Positions 5,255-8,618 of a stretch of DNA of 8,618 nt are shown piece by piece. This stretch comes from Actinomycetota bacterium (GTDB lineage Bacteria; Actinomycetota; Thermoleophilia; Gaiellales; Gaiellaceae). The position numbers were made by a program, and so were the translations under genes. The stretch's first letter is position 1. Each line of letters starts with the position of its first letter. Below the pieces are notes generated by a model. The model searched no databases and was not told the origin of the DNA. It worked only from the letters and a program-made list of their open reading frames with translations. The DNA lies in the NCBI GenBank assembly GCA_019234175.1, contig JAFALP010000263.1:1-8618 (forward strand), read 5' to 3'.

Positions 5255-6739
5255 TCAGAACCAGCTGATGTGCTGCTGGAGCACCGGCACGAGGAAGTAG
5301 AGGACGAACGCCCCCGTCACCACCCACATGAACGGGTGGATCCGCTTCCAGTCGCGCCGTGCCGCGCAGATGAGCGTGTAGGTGATGAACCCGAACCCGA
5401 TCCCGTTCGTGATCGAGTACGTGAACGGCATCACCATGATCGTGAGCGCGGCCGAGAGGCCGATGGCGAGGTCGTGGAAGTCGATGCCGGCGAGCCGCGC
5501 CTTCGCGCTGCCGCCTTCCGCCTCGCCTTCCGCCTCGGTCAGCGTGGAGATCATCAGCCAGCCGACGACGACGAGCGCCGCGGCGGTCGCCTGCGCCGGG
5601 ACCATCCCGATGAGCGGGCTGATGAACATGAACGGGAAGAACAGCAGGCCCGCCGTGACGGCGACCCAGCCGGTGCGGCCGCCGGCGGCGACGCCGGAGC
5701 CGGACTCGATGAAGGTCGTCGCCGACGAGGAGGAGGCGAGACCGCCCGCCGCCGCCGCCGCGCCGTCGACGATCAGCGCCCGCTTGAACTTCGGGATGTT
5801 GCCGTCCTTGTCCACGTAGCCGGCCTGCTTGCCGACGCCGATGCTCGTCCCCGAGAAGTCGAAGAAGTCGCTGAGGAAGAGCGAGAACACCCACACGAGC
5901 GAGGCGACGATGCCCAGCTGCGCGGTGCCGCCCGAGAACGAGTGGAAGCTGATGTTCCCGAACAGCGTGAAGTTCGGCCCTGCGTAGAGGTGATGCCAGC
6001 CCGGCCACGTCGCCGTCGACGTGCCGAACGCGCGATGGTGCGCGACGGACGCGTTGATGATCGTCGCCACGACGGTCGTGCCGATGATCCCCACGATGAG
6101 GTCGCCGCGGAAGCGGATCGCCCGCATCGCGAACGTGAACACGAGGCCGAAGATGGCGACGAAGATCGGCCACGTGGTGAAGTCTCCGAGCCCGACCGGC
6201 GTGCCGCTGCTCGGGGAGTTGTTGGCGATGATCCCCGAGTTGTAGAGGCCGATGAACGCGATGAAGAGGCCGATGCCGATGGCGATGGCCTTCTTCAGCT
6301 CCAGCGGGATCGCCTTGAAGATCATCTCCCGGAGCCCGCTGACCGCCAGCGCCACCATGGCGACGCCCTCGAGGACGACGAGCCCCATCGCCTCGGGGAA
6401 CGAGGCCTTGCCGCTGGCGACGAGACCGTAGGCGACGACCGCGTTGAGCCCCATCCCGGGCGCGATCGCGTACGCGTAGTTCGTCGACAGCCCCATGATG
6501 ATGGACAGGACACCGGCGACCATGCAGGTGCTCGTCAGCACGGCCGCGAACGGCAGTGCGGCGCCGTGAACCGGCTTCACGCCGGCGAGGATCGACGGGT
6601 TGACGAAGATGATGTACGACATGACGACGAAGGTCGTCAGCCCCGCCGTCGTGTCTCGCGCGAGCGTCGTCCCTCGCTCGGCGAAGCCGAAGTACCGCTC
6701 CAGGAAGGACTCCCGGAACGTCGCGGCAATGCTGCTCAT
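5255..6739 (-). CDS. NCS2 family purine permease (AzgA/PbuG-like)
   Basis: A 494-residue inner-membrane transporter with about 12-14 hydrophobic segments, probably a proton symporter for hypoxanthine, guanine or adenine. Typical AzgA/PbuG signatures: TTAGLTTFVVMSYIIFVNPSI (30-50), YAIAPGMGLNAVVAY (90-104), AIPLELKKAIAIGIGLFIAFIGL (143-165), TM8-like SDFFDFSGTSIGVGKQAG (290-307), and TM10-like TTFIESGSGVAAGGRTG (341-357) with the likely substrate-binding acidic residues Asp291/Asp294 and Glu345. MPFTYSITNGIGFGF (437-451) ends the core. A loop at about 401-418 carries an EAEG-EAEG duplication not usual for the family (see findings). The ATG at 6739 has a strong GGGAGGG ribosome-binding site 7 nt upstream. 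It is transcribed alone and converges on the heme operon, 102 nt away. Substrate choice within purines cannot be read from the sequence. Confidence 0.94.
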   Translation of the reverse strand: MSSIAATFRESFLERYFGFAERGTTLARDTTAGLTTFVVMSYIIFVNPSILAGVKPVHGAALPFAAVLTSTCMVAGVLSIIMGLSTNYAYAIAPGMGLNAVVAYGLVASGKASFPEAMGLVVLEGVAMVALAVSGLREMIFKAIPLELKKAIAIGIGLFIAFIGLYNSGIIANNSPSSGTPVGLGDFTTWPIFVAIFGLVFTFAMRAIRFRGDLIVGIIGTTVVATIINASVAHHRAFGTSTATWPGWHHLYAGPNFTLFGNISFHSFSGGTAQLGIVASLVWVFSLFLSDFFDFSGTSIGVGKQAGYVDKDGNIPKFKRALIVDGAAAAAGGLASSSSATTFIESGSGVAAGGRTGWVAVTAGLLFFPFMFISPLIGMVPAQATAAALVVVGWLMISTLTEAEGEAEGGSAKARLAGIDFHDLAIGLSAALTIMVMPFTYSITNGIGFGFITYTLICAARRDWKRIHPFMWVVTGAFVLYFLVPVLQQHISWF

Positions 6740-6746
6740 GCGTGAA

Positions 6747-6753
6747 CCCTCCC
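6747..6753 (-). promoter_or_regulatory. Shine-Dalgarno site of the NCS2 permease gene
   Basis: The - strand reads GGGAGGG followed by 7 nt (TTCACGC) and the ATG at 6739-6737. This is the clearest ribosome-binding site in the window and fixes the permease start. It contrasts with the overlapping or apparently leaderless starts elsewhere. Confidence 0.8.
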
Positions 6754-6782
6754 TCGAGAATGAACCGACCAGCTGCCGGACG

Positions 6783-6812
6783 AATCTAGGACGGAGGGAG
6801 GACGGATCTCAA
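6783..6812 (-). promoter_or_regulatory. Candidate promoter of the NCS2 permease gene
   Basis: On the - strand, TTGAGA (6812-6807) is followed after 18 nt by TAGATT (6788-6783), a fair sigma-70/SigA-type pair with a TANNNT -10. Transcription would start near 6776, giving a leader of about 37 nt that contains the GGGAGGG site. The -35 hexamer begins right after the hairpin that follows tRNA-Phe. No operator or riboswitch-like structure is evident in the short leader. Confidence 0.5.
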
Positions 6813-6845
6813 CGCGCGAACCCGCACTTTGCGGGAATTCGCGCG
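6813..6845 (-). terminator. Bulged hairpin downstream of tRNA-Phe, probable terminator or processing structure
   Basis: Seen from the - strand, TTCGCGCG and CGCGCGAA arms (6845-6838 and 6820-6813) enclose CCCGCA/TGCGGG arms (6835-6830 and 6826-6821), with a 2-nt bulge at 6836-6837 and a 3-nt loop at 6827-6829. This gives 14 paired bases starting 11 nt after the tRNA 3' end. The following bases are TTGAGAT rather than a T run, so termination may be weak. The position fits the end of the tRNA transcript. Confidence 0.55.
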
Positions 6846-6855
6846 CGCAGCGGAA

Positions 6856-6928
6856 TGGCGAGGGCCGGACTCGAACCGGCGACACCCCGGTTTTCAGCCG
6901 AGTGCTCTACCAGCTGAGCTACCTCGCC
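6856..6928 (-). tRNA. tRNA-Phe (anticodon GAA)
   Basis: 73 nt, read on the - strand from 6928 to 6856. The acceptor stem GGCGAGG pairs with CCTCGCC, with discriminator A at 6856. The D arm is GCTC-AGCTGGTA-GAGC. The anticodon stem CTCGG/CCGGG (one T-G wobble) holds loop CTGAAAA with anticodon GAA. The variable loop is GTGTC, and the T arm is GCCGG-TTCGAGT-CCGGC. CCA is not encoded: the next - strand bases are TTC. It lies 14 nt after the stop of the receiver gene on the same strand and may share its transcript or use a -10 overlapping that stop. Confidence 0.97.
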
Positions 6929-6939
6929 GTGCGGCGCGG

Positions 6940-6945
6940 AGTCTA
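6940..6945 (-). promoter_or_regulatory. Candidate -10 element of tRNA-Phe overlapping the receiver gene stop codon
   Basis: TAGACT (6945-6940, - strand) fits TANNNT and includes the TAG stop of the upstream gene. It sits 11 nt before the mature tRNA 5' end, leaving room for a short 5' leader. No good -35 is seen 16-18 nt further upstream (TACGGG at 6968-6963), so this is a weak call and read-through from the receiver gene is the alternative. Confidence 0.3.
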
Positions 6946-7350
6946 GCGGGCTTCCTGCGCGTCCCGTACGGCGCGGAGCCGCTGGACGAGGCTGTCGACG
7001 AGGTCGCCCTTCATCAGCACCGCGTCCGCGCCCGCCTCGGTGACCGCCTCGTGCAGCTCCGTCGCCGGATCGCCCGTGAGCGCGATGAGGCAGAGGTTCG
7101 GGTGGTCCTTGCGCAGCCGCGCGACGGCGGTGACGCCGTCGACGATCGGCATGTGCAGGTCGATGACGACCGCGTCCGGCTCGAGCTCGTCGGCGAGCTC
7201 GATCGCGTCGAGGCCGTTCCCGGCCGTGCCCGCGACCGTCAAGGCCGGCTGGTGCTCGATGAGGGGGCGGAGGGAGTCGAGGAACTCGCTGTCGTCGTCC
7301 ACGAGCAGCACCCGCAGGGGTACCGCGACCGTCCCGTCCGGCTCGTCCAC
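6943..7350 (-). CDS. Stand-alone response regulator receiver (REC) domain protein
   Basis: A 135-residue single REC domain preceded by about 11 non-conserved residues; there is no DNA-binding or enzymatic output domain. Visible active-site residues: acidic pocket DDD (18-20), phospho-acceptor Asp64 in VVIDLHMP (61-68), switch Thr92 in ALTGD, and Lys114 in VLMKGD. The body resembles the receiver of NarL/FixJ-type regulators (AGNGLDAIELADELEPDAVVID region, then HPNLCLIALT). The usual Lys-Pro after the last strand is Lys-Gly here. Such proteins act by protein-protein contact, in phosphorelays or as modulators. No histidine kinase is nearby, so the partner is unknown. The start is GTG at 7350, only 23 bp from the divergent arginase start and without a Shine-Dalgarno site. 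tRNA-Phe follows 14 nt after the TAG stop. Confidence 0.88.
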   Translation of the reverse strand: MDEPDGTVAVPLRVLLVDDDSEFLDSLRPLIEHQPALTVAGTAGNGLDAIELADELEPDAVVIDLHMPIVDGVTAVARLRKDHPNLCLIALTGDPATELHEAVTEAGADAVLMKGDLVDSLVQRLRAVRDAQEAR

Positions 7351-7373
7351 GGAACGACGTTAGCCTTGTCGTC
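7351..7373. promoter_or_regulatory. 23-bp divergent promoter region with two overlapping TANNNT -10-like hexamers
   Basis: On the + strand, TAGCCT (7361-7366) lies 7 nt before the arginase GTG at 7374. On the - strand, TAACGT (7362-7357) lies 6 nt before the receiver GTG at 7350. The hexamers share two bases (7361-7362). The spacing is what leaderless transcripts require, with transcription starting at the start codon, and neither gene has a Shine-Dalgarno match. The -35 regions would fall inside the opposite coding sequences. Two polymerases could hardly bind at once, so the promoters should compete. Confidence 0.45.
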
Positions 7374-8285
7374 GTGAGCGTGCAAGCGACTCGCCAGATC
7401 GCGCTCATCGGCGCACCGCTCGACCTCGGCGCAGGACGGCGCGGTGTCGACATGGGGCCGTCCGCGATTCGCTACGCGGAGCTCGAGCAACATCTGCGCG
7501 AGTCGCTCGGCATCACCACCGTCGATCTCGGAGACGTCGTCGCTCCCATTCCGGAAGCGACGGACGCGGGTGACGAACATGCGCGTTTCCTGCCGCAGAT
7601 CCTCGCGCTGTGCGACGAGGTGGCGAAGCGCGTCGCCGCGGCGCGCAGAGACGGGCAGACGCCGCTCGTGCTCGGCGGCGACCATTCCGTCGCGCTCGGA
7701 AGCCTCGTCGGCATGTCCGCCGTGGACGGCCCCGGCGGCGTCCTCTGGCTCGACGCGCACGGCGATCTCAACACGCCGGAGTCCTCGCCGTCCGGGAACG
7801 TGCACGGCATGGTGCTGGCGGCGGCGCTCGGCCTGGGCGGGCGCGCGTTCGAGCGCGAGGGCTGGCACCTGCCCGCGATCGAGGCGGGGAAGCTGTCGCT
7901 CGTCGGCGTGCGGTCGCTCGACCAGGGCGAGCGCGAGCTGCTGAAGCAGCTGGACGCGAAGGTCTTCACGATGACCGAGGTCGACCGCATCGGCATCGAG
8001 CGCTGCATGCGCGAGGCGATCGCGCACGCCGCCGGCGGGGCGTTCTTCCACGTCAGCCTCGACCTCGACGTCGTCGACCCGGAGACGGCGCCCGGCGTGG
8101 GCACGCCCGTGCGAGGCGGCCTCTCATATCGAGAGGCGCATCTCGCGATGGAGATCGTCGCCGAGGCGGGGAATGCCGACTCGTTCGACGTCGTCGAGGT
8201 GAACCCGGTGCTCGACCACGAGAACGCCACCGGCAAGCTCGCGGTCGAGCTGATCGCGTCCGCCTTAGGCGCCCGCACCCTCTAG
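7374..8285 (+). CDS. rocF: Arginase (RocF-type)
   Basis: A 303-residue manganese ureohydrolase that splits arginine into ornithine and urea in the cytoplasm. Motifs in order: IGAPLDLGAGRRGVDMGPSAIR (12-33), GGDHSVALGS (101-110), LDAHGDLNTPESSPSGNVHGM (126-146), SLDLDVVDP (228-236), APGVGTPVRGGLSYRE (239-254) and EVNPVLDHEN near the C-terminus. The six expected Mn ligands are present: His104, Asp127, His129, Asp131, Asp230 and Asp232. The SGNVHGM segment, the length and the VRGGLSYRE loop fit arginase rather than agmatinase. The GTG at 7374 gives the best N-terminus; a second GTG at 7380 is possible. No Shine-Dalgarno site is seen, and a -10-like TAGCCT at 7361-7366 suggests a leaderless message. 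The gene appears monocistronic, and its last 21 nt overlap the convergent hydrolase gene. Confidence 0.94.
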   Translation: MSVQATRQIALIGAPLDLGAGRRGVDMGPSAIRYAELEQHLRESLGITTVDLGDVVAPIPEATDAGDEHARFLPQILALCDEVAKRVAAARRDGQTPLVLGGDHSVALGSLVGMSAVDGPGGVLWLDAHGDLNTPESSPSGNVHGMVLAAALGLGGRAFEREGWHLPAIEAGKLSLVGVRSLDQGERELLKQLDAKVFTMTEVDRIGIERCMREAIAHAAGGAFFHVSLDLDVVDPETAPGVGTPVRGGLSYREAHLAMEIVAEAGNADSFDVVEVNPVLDHENATGKLAVELIASALGARTL

Positions 8286-8618
8286 AAGGAACCGCTCGAC
8301 CGCGTCCGCGGTCTCGTGGAACGCGCTCCACATCACCATGTGCAGCCCGCGCACGGGAACGGGCTCCAGGCGGCCGGCGTACGCCTCCAGATGCTCGTCG
8401 CGCACGAGGCCGTAGGCGGGCGCGTAGACCATGAGCGTCGGCACGGTGAGGGTGTCCGGCGGCGGCGCCGAAGTGGCGAGTTCGCGGTAGATGGAGACGA
8501 CCGCGTCCTGGGAGGTCAGGCGCCGCAGGCGGCCGTCCGGGAGCGTCTCGTAGTGCAGCGGGACGTCGGCGAGCGCGCGGGCGAGGTCGATCTCGCCGGC
8601 GTCGTGGCGCTCGTTCAC
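8265..8618 (-). CDS. C-terminal part of an alpha/beta-hydrolase fold protein (5' end outside window)
   Basis: The last 117 codons of a - strand gene that continues past the right edge; the GTG at the very edge is not evidence of a start. The segment VPTLMVYAPAYGLVRDEHLEAY matches the strand and loop that normally carry the acidic member of an alpha/beta-hydrolase triad. LHMVMWSAFHETADAVERFLL matches the C-terminal strand, catalytic His and final helix of small esterase or C-C hydrolase-like members. The acidic residue cannot be assigned with certainty, since the usual Asp/Glu before GLV appears to be Ala-Tyr here. The nucleophile elbow is outside the window and the substrate is unknown. Its TAA at 8265-8267 lies inside the end of the arginase gene. 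Confidence 0.75.
   Translation of the reverse strand: MNERHDAGEIDLARALADVPLHYETLPDGRLRRLTSQDAVVSIYRELATSAPPPDTLTVPTLMVYAPAYGLVRDEHLEAYAGRLEPVPVRGLHMVMWSAFHETADAVERFLLEGAGA

Noticed and set aside
5183..6745. 520-codon + strand frame opposite the NCS2 permease
   Set aside because: The product is repetitive Arg/Asp/Glu/His with no fold signature; the opposite strand encodes an unmistakable permease with a ribosome-binding site.
6809..7453. 214-codon - strand frame running through tRNA-Phe (peptide with GEVAQLVEHSAENRGVAGSSPA)
   Set aside because: This is the well-known spurious translation of a tRNA; the real features there are the tRNA and the receiver gene in another frame.
7610..8434. 274-codon + strand frame overlapping arginase
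   Set aside because: Arg-rich out-of-frame shadow of the arginase gene without any recognisable motif.

Overview
The window is very GC-rich, densely packed bacterial DNA. Starts are often GTG or TTG, genes overlap by a few bases, and third codon positions are mostly G or C. Together with a RocF-type arginase, a tRNA without encoded CCA and apparently leaderless gene starts, this suggests an Actinomycetota genome, perhaps a deep lineage such as Thermoleophilia. The phylum is an inference from style and gene content; no marker gene settles it.

Bases 1-5152 (+ strand) form one tightly coupled gene string that enters from outside the window. It holds the C-terminal end of a probable cytochrome c maturation membrane protein (CcmC-like), a CcmD-like single-helix protein, a HemX/CcsA-like multi-helix membrane protein, then hemA, hemC and hemD. 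HemA, HemC and HemD carry glutamyl-tRNA to uroporphyrinogen III, except for the HemL and HemB steps, which are not here. The string ends with a SAM hydrolase (DUF62 family) and a class I SAM-dependent methyltransferase. Junctions are GTGA, an 8-nt overlap, TGATG, a 117-nt gap (hemA to hemC), a 23-nt overlap, TGATG and GTGA. A strong intrinsic terminator follows at 5206-5246.

Bases 5255-6942 (- strand) carry an AzgA/PbuG-type NCS2 purine permease convergent with the heme operon. Upstream of it are a clear Shine-Dalgarno site, a candidate promoter, a bulged hairpin and a tRNA-Phe(GAA). A stand-alone response-regulator receiver protein (6943-7350, -) lies 14 nt upstream of the tRNA.

From 7374 a RocF-type arginase runs on the + strand, divergent from the receiver gene with only 23 bp between start codons. 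Each direction has a TANNNT -10-like hexamer 6-7 nt before its start codon, as expected for leaderless transcripts. The arginase overlaps by 21 nt, tail to tail, an alpha/beta-hydrolase gene on the - strand that leaves the window at its right edge.

Most of this is conserved housekeeping content; no CRISPR array, insertion sequence, phage or defence system is seen. The points worth a second look are the ccm-hem linkage with a HemX-like protein lacking the WWD heme motif, a HemA with a shortened NADPH-domain segment, the SAM hydrolase/methyltransferase tail of the heme operon, the 23-bp divergent leaderless promoter, and compact regulation around tRNA-Phe.
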